Source: Flavobacteriaceae bacterium
GTDB lineage: Bacteria > Bacteroidota > Bacteroidia > Flavobacteriales > Flavobacteriaceae
Reading direction: 5' to 3'
Assembly: GCA_018674025.1 (NCBI GenBank)
Contig: JABHBC010000273.1
Coordinates: 1-16,032, forward strand
DNA: 16,032 nt
A program made the position numbers and the translations under genes. Positions 1 through 7,361 of the stretch are shown here, one piece after another (the stretch's first letter is position 1; every line of letters starts with the position of its first letter). A model generated the notes under the pieces. That model was not told the DNA's origin. It searched no databases and saw only the letters and a list, made by a program, of their open reading frames with translations.

Positions 1-41
1 CCCTTAAAATAATTACTTTTTACTAAATTTTTGTTAAAGAA

Positions 42-49
42 TATATTTG
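42..49 (+). promoter_or_regulatory. Predicted -7 promoter box for surE
   Basis: The octamer TATATTTG is an exact match to the Bacteroidota -7 consensus TAnnTTTG. It ends 47 bases before the surE ATG at position 97. A T-rich run at 17-21 lies at about the right distance for a -33 element but is TTTT, not TTTG, so that half is weak. The box falls inside an in-frame upstream extension of surE, which argues that translation starts at 97 and not at the TTG at 31. Predicted from sequence only. Confidence 0.5.
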
Positions 50-96
50 ATAAATTTCTTGAGAAAATAACTACTTTTGTTATTAAGACACATAAG

Positions 97-870
97 ATGA
101 AAAAGAAACCTTTAATTTTAATAACTAATGATGATGGTATAACTGCTCCAGGTTTAAGGTCATTGATAAAAGTGATGAATAAAATTGGCGAAGTTATAGT
201 TGTAGCACCTGATAGTCCACAAAGTGCTATGGGACACGCAATTACCATAAACAATACTCTATTTTGCAAAAAAGAAAAGATTGATGATGGCCCTCAAATT
301 GAATATAGTACATCTGGAACTCCTGCTGATTGTGTGAAACTTGCTGTAAATGAAATTTTGGAAAGAAAGCCTGATATTTGTGTTTCAGGGATTAATCATG
401 GTTCAAATGCATCTATAAATGTAATATATTCTGGAACAATGAGTGCGGCCATAGAAGCGGGTATCGAAGGCATTCCAGCTGTAGGTTTTTCACTATTAGA
501 TTATAACTGGAATGCTGACTTTAGTCAAATTGATAGTTATATCAAAACAATTGTAGAAAATGTACTTAATAATGGTCTAAGAAAAGGAGTTGTTTTAAAT
601 GTTAATTTTCCAAATATTTCAAAAGAAAAAATTAATGGTATAAAAATATGTAGACAAGCAAAATCATATTGGAATGAGAAGTTTGACAAAAGAGTTAATC
701 CACTTGGTAAAAACTACTATTGGTTAACTGGTAATTTTGTAAACCTTGATGATGGTCAAGATACAGATCATTGGGCTTTAGAAAATGACTATATTTCAGT
801 TGTGCCTATTCAATTTGACTTGACCGCTCATAGTTATTTAAAAAATCTAAAATCATGGAATTTTGAATAA
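97..870 (+). CDS. surE: 5'/3'-nucleotidase SurE
   Basis: SurE is a cytoplasmic, metal-dependent phosphatase that removes phosphate from nucleoside 5'- and 3'-monophosphates. The family signatures are all visible: TNDDG at residues 10-14, whose two Asp residues bind the metal; the PDSPQSAMGHAIT segment at 38-50, which carries the family's metal-site Ser region; GTPADCVK at 74-81; and SGINHGSN at 97-104, with the conserved Asn. The 257-residue length is normal. The frame stays open upstream to a TTG at 31, but the family N-terminus begins at the MKKKP of position 97 and a promoter box lies at 42-49, so I use the ATG at 97. It heads a compact run with a small membrane protein and lpxB; the next gene's TTG overlaps its last 8 bases. 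No key residue is missing. Confidence 0.95.
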   Translation: MKKKPLILITNDDGITAPGLRSLIKVMNKIGEVIVVAPDSPQSAMGHAITINNTLFCKKEKIDDGPQIEYSTSGTPADCVKLAVNEILERKPDICVSGINHGSNASINVIYSGTMSAAIEAGIEGIPAVGFSLLDYNWNADFSQIDSYIKTIVENVLNNGLRKGVVLNVNFPNISKEKINGIKICRQAKSYWNEKFDKRVNPLGKNYYWLTGNFVNLDDGQDTDHWALENDYISVVPIQFDLTAHSYLKNLKSWNFE

Positions 871-1144
871 TAAAAAAGAAGTTGTAAAAGGAGTAATGTT
901 TGCTCTTTTATCTAGTTTGTCTGGATTGATTCTAGCAATCTTGTTTTTGTCTGAAAATGATTCTATTATTGAGAGTTTAAAAAATTCATATTATGAAAAA
1001 TTTTTAGGTAAATTAATCAGTCTTGGTGCAATATTAAATGTTTTAGTATTCTTTGTTTTTATCAAAAAAAATCAAGACCAAAGAGCAAAAGGTGTTCTAC
1101 TTTTTACAATTTTTTTAGCAATATTTACAATAATCTTAAATTAA
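863..1144 (+). CDS. Small three-helix membrane protein between surE and lpxB
   Basis: I do not recognise a named family. The 93-residue product has three hydrophobic stretches at about residues 9-30, 48-67 and 77-92, with Lys-rich segments before the first (K4, K5, K9) and between the second and third (KKNQDQRAK, 68-76). It is very probably an inner-membrane protein. The start is uncertain: a TTG at 863 overlaps the surE stop and gives a positively charged N-terminus, as expected before a first helix, while the first ATG, at 896 (residue 12), would remove that charge. I prefer the TTG because lpxB, the next gene, also clearly uses TTG. The gap to lpxB is 7 bases, so the three genes are probably cotranscribed. 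Function unknown; the position suggests, but does not prove, an envelope role. Confidence 0.75.
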   Translation: MNNKKEVVKGVMFALLSSLSGLILAILFLSENDSIIESLKNSYYEKFLGKLISLGAILNVLVFFVFIKKNQDQRAKGVLLFTIFLAIFTIILN

Positions 1145-1151
1145 AAATAAA

Positions 1152-2285
1152 TTGAAATACTACATAATAGCAGGTGAAGCTTCAGGTGATTTACATGGTT
1201 CGAATTTAATCAAGGAACTAAAAATTATTAACCCTTCATCAACTTTTAGATGTTGGGGTGGAGACTTGATGAAAAGCCAATGTAACAAACTGGTAATGCA
1301 TTATGATGATTTCTCTTATATGGGTTTTTTAGAAGTTATTGTTAATGCGAAAAAAATTTTAAGTTATATTTCTTTATGTAAAAAAGATATTGAAGAATAC
1401 AACCCAGATGTTATTATATATATTGATTATCCAGGGTTTAACATGAAAATTGCTGAATGGGCAAAAAGAAAAAAATTTATAAATCATTTCTATATATCTC
1501 CAAAAGTATGGGTATGGAAAGAATACAGAGTTAAAAAAATTAAAAGGGTAATTGATAAAATGTATGTAATTCTACCTTTTGAAGAAGGTTTTTATTTAAA
1601 TAAACACAATTACAAAGTTGATTTTGTTGGTCACCCCTTACTAGACGCTATTGACAATCAAAAAGAATTTAATAGGCAAGAATTTTTAGCTAAAAACAAA
1701 CTCTCTTCAAAGCCCGTAATAGCTTTACTTCCAGGAAGTAGAAATCAAGAGATAATCAAACTATTACCTCTTATGCTTGATGTGGTATCTAATTTTAATG
1801 ATTATCAAATTATAATCGCAGGAGCACCAAATAAAAGTATAGATTATTATAAAAAAATAATATTATCTAATAAAGAATCCAGAAGTTCAATAAAAGTAAT
1901 ATGCAATCAAACATATGACATTCTAAGAATTTCTAGCGCTGCAATTGTTACATCTGGTACAGCAACATTAGAAACTGCGTTATTTAAAGTTCCACAAGTA
2001 GTTTGTTATAAAACTAGTATGATCTCTTACTTAATCGGAAGGCTTTTAATTCATAATTTAAAATTTATATCATTAGTAAATATAATTCTAGACAAACATA
2101 TAGTTAAAGAACTAATTCAAAACAATTGCAATAAAGACAATCTAGTAATTGAACTACAAAAAATATTAAACAAAAGTGATAGGTCCTTAATGTTAAAAGA
2201 ATATGAGCTGCTTCACAAAAAATTAGGAGGTAAGGGCGCTAGTAAAAAAACAGCAGAATTAATTAGCAAGTATTCTAAAAATTAA
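1152..2285 (+). CDS. lpxB: Lipid-A-disaccharide synthase LpxB
   Basis: LpxB is a peripheral inner-membrane glycosyltransferase of family GT19. It joins UDP-2,3-diacylglucosamine and 2,3-diacylglucosamine 1-phosphate (lipid X) to form the lipid A disaccharide and UDP. Signatures seen: the N-terminal AGEASGDLHGS (residues 7-17), GHPLLDA starting at 160, LLPGSR ending at 197, and SGTATLE at 268-274 in the nucleotide-binding half. The length of 377 residues is close to the usual size of about 380. The start codon is TTG: the family N-terminus MKYYIIAGEASGD begins exactly there, and the next in-frame Met lies after the GEASGD motif. The stop codon shares the palindrome TTAA at 2282-2285 with the stop of the convergent thioredoxin-like gene. 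It probably shares a transcript with surE and the small membrane gene. Confidence 0.96.
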   Translation: MKYYIIAGEASGDLHGSNLIKELKIINPSSTFRCWGGDLMKSQCNKLVMHYDDFSYMGFLEVIVNAKKILSYISLCKKDIEEYNPDVIIYIDYPGFNMKIAEWAKRKKFINHFYISPKVWVWKEYRVKKIKRVIDKMYVILPFEEGFYLNKHNYKVDFVGHPLLDAIDNQKEFNRQEFLAKNKLSSKPVIALLPGSRNQEIIKLLPLMLDVVSNFNDYQIIIAGAPNKSIDYYKKIILSNKESRSSIKVICNQTYDILRISSAAIVTSGTATLETALFKVPQVVCYKTSMISYLIGRLLIHNLKFISLVNIILDKHIVKELIQNNCNKDNLVIELQKILNKSDRSLMLKEYELLHKKLGGKGASKKTAELISKYSKN

Positions 2286-2815
2286 AATTCAGCTACAAAA
2301 GATTTTTGAAAATTATCAAAATCTTCTTGACTTTTAATTGACTTGTATTTTTGATCTTTAAATAGCTTAAGCCAAATTTCAATTTGAGCAGGGGTATTAT
2401 AACCTCTAAGTTTATAAATAATATCTGAATTATCATCAATAAATACTACAGTTGGGTATGCACTTACACCTAAGTATCTGGTCAGTTGATGATTTCCGTT
2501 TCGTCTATTAGCCATTTCTGGTCTGTAGTTAGGATTTGTAAATTCTCTATCATCAAATTTAATTATATCATTACCTTCAGCATTGAACTTAACGGCATAA
2601 AAGTTTTTATTAATAAAATCTGCCACTTTTTTGTTTTGAAAAGTGTTTCTGTCTAAAAGTTTACATGGTCCACACCAGTTCGTATAAACATCTACAATAA
2701 TATTTTTAGGATTTGTTTTTTGCAATTTAAAAGCCTCTTCAAAACTTATCCAATTAATGGATTGACCATTAACATTGAATCCAAATAAAAATGATATAAT
2801 AAATAAATATCTCAT
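2282..2815 (-). CDS. Secreted thioredoxin-fold protein with WCGPC motif
   Basis: The 177-residue product begins with a hydrophobic signal sequence (about residues 1-18, ending near NGQ), so it is probably exported to the periplasm. A thioredoxin-like domain follows. The redox motif WCGPC is at residues 47-51 (C48 and C51), and the cis-proline loop SAYPT has Pro121. The CGPC centre is that of a dithiol/disulfide exchange enzyme, so reduction or shuffling of disulfides in envelope proteins is likely, but the partner is unknown. Compared with classical thioredoxin there is an insert of about 20 residues before the cis-Pro (about 88-110, Asn- and Arg-rich). It lies 4 bases downstream of a POT transporter on the same strand and is probably the last gene of that transcript. 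Its stop overlaps the lpxB stop on the other strand. Confidence 0.88.
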   Translation of the reverse strand: MRYLFIISFLFGFNVNGQSINWISFEEAFKLQKTNPKNIIVDVYTNWCGPCKLLDRNTFQNKKVADFINKNFYAVKFNAEGNDIIKFDDREFTNPNYRPEMANRRNGNHQLTRYLGVSAYPTVVFIDDNSDIIYKLRGYNTPAQIEIWLKLFKDQKYKSIKSQEDFDNFQKSFVAEF

Positions 2816-2819
2816 AAAC

Positions 2820-4574
2820 TTATTTTATTCCGTGCATTAATTTTTTAACTACTGGATACAATAATGCAGAAAGTAGTCCAAGGCTAAAAGCAATAGCCGT
2901 AAGAAGCCAGAAAAAATAACTCAACCCTTCATCCTTAGCAATACTTTCTGAAGCTTCACCAAAAACACCTGCAAGTTTCATGCCAATTGCGACTGCTAAA
3001 TACCAAATACCAAACATCATGGCAATCATACGACCGGGGACCAACTTACTTACATAAGATAAAGCTACCGGTGAAATACATAACTCACCCATAGTATGGA
3101 AAAAATAAACTAATACTAGCCAAATCATACTTACAGAGGCTGTTTTAGCTCCAGGTGAAATATCTGATGATGCAATTGCAACACAAGCCATTCCAAAACC
3201 TAACAATATCATACCCAAAGCATATTTAATGTTAGCATTAGGATTATACTTACTCTCCCACCACTTAGAAAACAAAGGGGCAAACACTATAATAAATAAA
3301 GAGTTTAATACACCAAACCAAGATGCAGGGACTTCTGTTACTTCATCGTTAAATTGCTCTTTTAACATCCAAATTGCAATAATCCATATTATAACAAAAC
3401 TTAGTGTTAAAAAGATATTTGATTTAGCAATCCTTGAAAAGGTTTGTTTAAATAACATCCAGAGAACCCACGTTATGATACCTAATGGAATTATTGTCAT
3501 TAAGGAATTAATTATTTTAAAAATAAAGGCAGAATTGCCCTCTAAAACACGCTGAGTATAATCTCGTGCAAATATTGTTAACGATCCGGGTGCTTGTTCA
3601 AAAAGAGCCCAAAAGAATATAGTAATGAAAGCAAAGAAAATTACAGCTAACATTCTATCTCTTGTAATTTTATCATATTTAGGAACTCTTATAACGAGTA
3701 ACATTACAAAAATTACCAATGCACTAATTATAGCAAAATTAGATCCATCAATGCCTAAAACACTAAAATTAAAAAGATTATACGCTCCTTCTGAAATTTT
3801 AGAGACAGGGTCATTTATCATCCATGAAAGACCTAATATACCAGCAATTACTATAAGTATCAATTGAAAATTAGTAAAAGGATTTAATTTTGGTTCATCT
3901 TCATTAATTATTGAATTTTGAACATCATTAATTACTGGTTTTGTTCCAATATCTCCAAATATTTCTTGAGCAAGCCAAAATTGTAATAAACCAAATAACA
4001 TAAATATTCCAGCCAAACCAAAACCCCATCTCCAACCAACCTGCTCGCCTATGTAACCACAAAGTAGAATCCCTAAAAATGCTCCAGCATTTACGCCCAT
4101 ATAAAATATAGTATAAGCACCATCCTTTTTTTCATCATTTCCTTTATACATACCAGAAATAATTGAGGTGATGTTTGGTTTAAAAAAACCACTTCCAAAA
4201 ACCAATAAAGTTAATCCTAAGTATATAAAAAATGGAGTTTCAAATGCCATAGCTCCATGACCTAAAGTCATTAAAAAAGCACCAATTAAAACAGCATGTC
4301 TGTAACCAATAATTTTATCAGCCATATACCCACCTAGTAAAGTTGATATATATACAAGAGATGTATAGGTTCCAAATATTGCGTATGCATATTCCCTAGG
4401 CCAACCCCAGCCTCCATCCATTAATGCGGCAGTAAAAAACATAACTAATAATGCGCGCATGCCATAATAGGAAAATCTCTCCCACATTTCTGTAAAAAAC
4501 AAAACAAATAAAGCAGAAGGATGACCTAAAACAGTAGATTGAAAAAAATGTTCAGTTGAAGAAGTATTATTCAT
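2820..4574 (-). CDS. POT-family peptide:H+ symporter, long paralogue
   Basis: This is an inner-membrane proton-dependent oligopeptide transporter (POT/PTR2, major facilitator superfamily), expected to import di- and tripeptides. The proton-coupling motif ExxER is present as E29-M-W-E32-R33 in the first helix, followed by FSYYGMRA. The conserved acidic sites are in helix 7 (FEQ, E326) and in helix 10 (GELCISPVALS, E497). At 584 residues it is longer than typical bacterial POTs of about 450-520. The extra length is two hydrophobic pairs absent from its neighbour: about 236-254 with 278-296, and about 350-376 with 386-405. The first pair sits where bacterial POTs carry the HA/HB helices between helices 6 and 7; the second is an added insertion after helix 7. 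It lies 11 bases downstream of a shorter POT gene and 4 bases upstream of the thioredoxin-like gene, so one transcript is likely. Confidence 0.93.
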   Translation of the reverse strand: MNNTSSTEHFFQSTVLGHPSALFVLFFTEMWERFSYYGMRALLVMFFTAALMDGGWGWPREYAYAIFGTYTSLVYISTLLGGYMADKIIGYRHAVLIGAFLMTLGHGAMAFETPFFIYLGLTLLVFGSGFFKPNITSIISGMYKGNDEKKDGAYTIFYMGVNAGAFLGILLCGYIGEQVGWRWGFGLAGIFMLFGLLQFWLAQEIFGDIGTKPVINDVQNSIINEDEPKLNPFTNFQLILIVIAGILGLSWMINDPVSKISEGAYNLFNFSVLGIDGSNFAIISALVIFVMLLVIRVPKYDKITRDRMLAVIFFAFITIFFWALFEQAPGSLTIFARDYTQRVLEGNSAFIFKIINSLMTIIPLGIITWVLWMLFKQTFSRIAKSNIFLTLSFVIIWIIAIWMLKEQFNDEVTEVPASWFGVLNSLFIIVFAPLFSKWWESKYNPNANIKYALGMILLGFGMACVAIASSDISPGAKTASVSMIWLVLVYFFHTMGELCISPVALSYVSKLVPGRMIAMMFGIWYLAVAIGMKLAGVFGEASESIAKDEGLSYFFWLLTAIAFSLGLLSALLYPVVKKLMHGIK

Positions 4575-4585
4575 GTTATTTGATT

Positions 4586-5935
4586 TTAATTGTCGTCTTC
4601 AGCTCCATGAGTAAGTTTTTCAAGTTTAGTTCTAAATAATAAAACTAAACAACCGAAAACAACACAGAAAATTGCTATACCAGTAAAAATTGTAAACTCG
4701 CCCATACTTTGTGAAGCTTCACCAAGCATACCAGCTAGTTTGTTTCCGAAGCCTGTCATTGCAAAATAAACACCCATTGTAAGAGAAGCATATTTTAAAG
4801 GAGCTAATTTTGTAATAAACGATAATGCAACTGGAGAGATACATAATTCACCAATAGTATGAAATAAATAAGCTAAAACTAACCAATACATAGCTGAACT
4901 ACCTTGAGATTCATATTGCGTAGCTGCTGCAGACATAAAAAAGAATCCAGTTCCCATTATTATAAGTCCAATAATCATTTTAAATAAAGAAGATGATAAT
5001 TGGTTTTTTAATTTACGTTTAGCCCAGTAGGTTGCCACGGATGTTCCTAGAAATATAATAAACATGGCATTCAATGATTGAAACCATGAAGCTGGAACTA
5101 ACCAACCCATAAATAGCCTATCTGTCTTTTCAGATGCATAAATATTCATTAAACCACCTGCTTGTTCAAAAGCACCCCAAAACACAATAACAAGAATAAA
5201 AGATAAAAACAAAACTACTAACCTGTCTTTTTCAATAGAAGTTAATGGTTTTTTTAGCAGATCTTCTCCTTTGTCAGATTTGTTATTACCTATAAAATCA
5301 CCTACCTGACTTAAATATTTTTGACCAAATAGGTATTGAATTAGACCAAGAGTCATTCCGATTCCTGCTAAACCAAAGCCATAATGCCAGCCATAAGTTT
5401 CTCCAACATAACCAACAATTAAACTAGATAAAAAAGCTCCTACATTAATTCCTATGTAAAAAATTATAAAACCGTCATCTCTTCTAACATCACCTTGAGC
5501 ATATAGACCTCCAACCATGGACGAAATATTTGGCTTTAACATTCCAACTCCAGCAATAATAAGACCCAGGCCTGTATAGAAAGCCCACATTTCTTCTACA
5601 GCTAATATTGAATGACCTAACACAAGCAATATACCTCCGTAAAGAACAGATTTTTTTTGACCCAATATGTTGTCAGCTATCCAACCTCCTGGAATGGATG
5701 CAACGTATACTAACATAGTATAAGTACCATAAAGAGATAATGCAGCTCCAGTCTCCCAATTTAATCCTGGATTAATAGTGTCAGGTGTAGACTCAGCAAC
5801 CAAGTATAAAACTAAAATTGCTCTCATTCCGTAATAGGAAAACCTTTCCCACATTTCAGTAAAAAATAATACATACAGACCAGCTGGATGTCCAAATATT
5901 TGCTTTTGTGAGTTTAATGTATCTGTGCTACCCAT
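4586..5935 (-). CDS. POT-family peptide:H+ symporter, short paralogue
   Basis: A second proton-dependent oligopeptide transporter and the first gene of a three-gene run with the longer POT and the thioredoxin-like gene. The motif E27-M-W-E30-R31 in helix 1, FEQ (E257) in helix 7, and GELCISPVALS (E363) in helix 10 match the family and the neighbour. At 449 residues it fits a plain 12-helix transporter: helix 6 is followed by a hydrophilic linker (about 205-236) and then directly by helix 7, so the HA/HB pair common in bacterial POTs is absent. The ATG at 5935 is preceded by an A-rich leader and no Shine-Dalgarno sequence. No exact -7 box is present upstream; the closest is TATTTTG on the minus strand near 5960-5966, one base short of consensus. 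Substrates are probably di- and tripeptides, but individual specificity cannot be read from sequence. Confidence 0.93.
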   Translation of the reverse strand: MGSTDTLNSQKQIFGHPAGLYVLFFTEMWERFSYYGMRAILVLYLVAESTPDTINPGLNWETGAALSLYGTYTMLVYVASIPGGWIADNILGQKKSVLYGGILLVLGHSILAVEEMWAFYTGLGLIIAGVGMLKPNISSMVGGLYAQGDVRRDDGFIIFYIGINVGAFLSSLIVGYVGETYGWHYGFGLAGIGMTLGLIQYLFGQKYLSQVGDFIGNNKSDKGEDLLKKPLTSIEKDRLVVLFLSFILVIVFWGAFEQAGGLMNIYASEKTDRLFMGWLVPASWFQSLNAMFIIFLGTSVATYWAKRKLKNQLSSSLFKMIIGLIIMGTGFFFMSAAATQYESQGSSAMYWLVLAYLFHTIGELCISPVALSFITKLAPLKYASLTMGVYFAMTGFGNKLAGMLGEASQSMGEFTIFTGIAIFCVVFGCLVLLFRTKLEKLTHGAEDDN

Positions 5936-6036
5936 TTTATGTTTTTTTTAAATTCGACTCAAAATAGCATATTTAATATAAATATCCATAAATAATTGAA
6001 AGTTTATTATTAGTTAATTAATTTAGAATAGAATAG

Positions 6037-6044
6037 TATCTTTG
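6037..6044 (+). promoter_or_regulatory. Predicted -7 promoter box for the HMG-CoA reductase unit
   Basis: TATCTTTG is an exact match to TAnnTTTG, 15 bases before the ATG at 6060, implying a very short leader. No clear -33 TTTG is seen at the expected distance. The rest of the 124-base divergent region 5936-6059 is AT-rich, with no evident operator or RNA element. Confidence 0.5.
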
Positions 6045-6059
6045 AAATAAATTTTTTTC

Positions 6060-7361
6060 ATGAAAATGCCTATTTCTGGTTTCTCAAAACTTAACAAATC
6101 TGAAAAAATTGAATGGCTGACAAAAAATTCATTCTCCCAAAATAACAATATCAAAAATATTTTATTACAATATTGTAATAGTAACGAAAAGTTACAAAAA
6201 CTTCATGATGAGTTTGCTGAAAATACAATTTCAAATTTTTATTTACCTTTTGCCATAGCTCCAAACTTTATTATCAATAAAAAACTCTACACTATTCCAA
6301 TGGTAACGGAAGAAAGTTCTGTAATTGCAGCTGCCAGTAAATCAGCTAAATTTTGGTTAGATAAAGGTGGATTTAATGCAACAGTTTTATCCACAAAAAA
6401 AGTTGGTCAAGTTCATTTTATATATAAAGGTGATTTTAAAAAATTAAAAAAATATTTTGATAAAATTAAACCTAAACTAATTTCAGATGTTAGCTCTATA
6501 ACATCAAACATGAACAAAAGAGGTGGAGGTATTTTAAATATTGAATTATTAAATTTAAGCGATAAAATTGAAAACTATTTCCAAATTAAAGCCATTTTTG
6601 ATACCCAAGATGCAATGGGTGCTAATTTTATTAATTCATGTTTAGAACAATTTGCTAAAACATTCAAAAATAACTTTACAGAAAAAAATGAAATTGAAAT
6701 AATAATGTCGATTCTTTCCAATTATGTTCCCGAATGTATTGTTAAAGCTGAAGTATCGTGTGATGTAGAAAAATTATCCGATACCAATATTATTGATCCA
6801 TTTGATTTTGCCAATAAATTTGTTAGAGCAGTTAAAATTGCTGAAGTTGATAGATATCGAGCTGTTACTCACAACAAAGGAATAATGAATGGTATTGATT
6901 CAGTAGTAATAGCTACAGGAAATGATTTTAGAGCCATTGAGTCAGCTGCACATGCATATGCATCAAAAAGTGGTTCTTACAAGAGTTTGACTAAAGCTAG
7001 TGTGGAAAATAAAATATTTAAATTTTCAATAGAAATTCCTTTAGCTCTTGGAACTGTTGGCGGATTAACCAAATTACATCCACTCGCAAATCTAGCTTTA
7101 GACATACTAGGTAAACCGAATTCAGAAGATTTAATGAAAATAACAGCAGTTGCTGGTTTAGCACAAAATTTTGCTGCTATAAAATCATTAATTACTACAG
7201 GAATTCAACATGGGCACATGAAGATGCATTTAATAAATATTTTAAATCAGCAAAAAGCTACGGATAAAGAAAAAGAAAAAGCTATAGAATATTTTAAAAC
7301 TAATACTGTTAGTCATTTAAAGGTAGACTTGTTTATTAAAAAACTTAGATCTAATGGATGA
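6060..7361 (+). CDS. mvaA: Hydroxymethylglutaryl-CoA reductase, class II
   Basis: HMG-CoA reductase interconverts HMG-CoA and mevalonate using two NAD(P)H. Class II enzymes are soluble, and this protein has no membrane segment. Catalytic features are visible in order: the Glu motif TEESSV at 83-88 (E84), DAMGAN at 184-189, THNKG with Lys273, GNDFRA with Asp289, and HGHMKMH with His386. At 433 residues it matches the class. Automatic labels often call this class 'degradative', after the Pseudomonas mevalonii enzyme, but the adjoining GHMP kinase suggests that here it works in the biosynthetic direction of the mevalonate pathway to isopentenyl diphosphate. The ATG at 6060 follows a promoter box at 6037-6044; a second ATG two codons later is possible. 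The stop TGA lies inside the start of the next gene (8-base overlap), so the pair is probably translationally coupled. Confidence 0.96.
   Translation: MKMPISGFSKLNKSEKIEWLTKNSFSQNNNIKNILLQYCNSNEKLQKLHDEFAENTISNFYLPFAIAPNFIINKKLYTIPMVTEESSVIAAASKSAKFWLDKGGFNATVLSTKKVGQVHFIYKGDFKKLKKYFDKIKPKLISDVSSITSNMNKRGGGILNIELLNLSDKIENYFQIKAIFDTQDAMGANFINSCLEQFAKTFKNNFTEKNEIEIIMSILSNYVPECIVKAEVSCDVEKLSDTNIIDPFDFANKFVRAVKIAEVDRYRAVTHNKGIMNGIDSVVIATGNDFRAIESAAHAYASKSGSYKSLTKASVENKIFKFSIEIPLALGTVGGLTKLHPLANLALDILGKPNSEDLMKITAVAGLAQNFAAIKSLITTGIQHGHMKMHLINILNQQKATDKEKEKAIEYFKTNTVSHLKVDLFIKKLRSNG
6163..6180. repeat. 18-bp perfect palindrome inside the reductase gene
   Basis: TATTACAATATTGTAATA reads identically on both strands and has no spacer. 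It lies about 105 bases into the HMG-CoA reductase coding sequence. It looks like a dimeric protein-binding site, but a palindrome of this length is not very unlikely by chance in AT-rich DNA, and no second copy was noticed. Confidence 0.35.

Noticed and set aside
31..96. In-frame N-terminal extension of surE from a TTG at 31
   Set aside because: The 22 extra codons are not SurE-like and contain an exact -7 promoter box; the family N-terminus begins at the ATG at 97.
896..1144. ATG at 896 as the start of the small gene after surE
   Set aside because: AAGGAG sits too close (2 bases) to act as a Shine-Dalgarno site, and the shorter form loses the charged residues expected before the first helix; not excluded.
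3229..3867. Plus-strand reading frames of 108 and 80 codons (3229-3555 and 3625-3867)
   Set aside because: They lie entirely opposite the longer POT gene, which has strong family motifs; they have no recognisable domain and no promoter.
5960..5966. TATTTTG on the minus strand as a promoter box for the POT unit
   Set aside because: It is one base shorter than TAnnTTTG and has no -33 partner, so it is mentioned only as the closest candidate.
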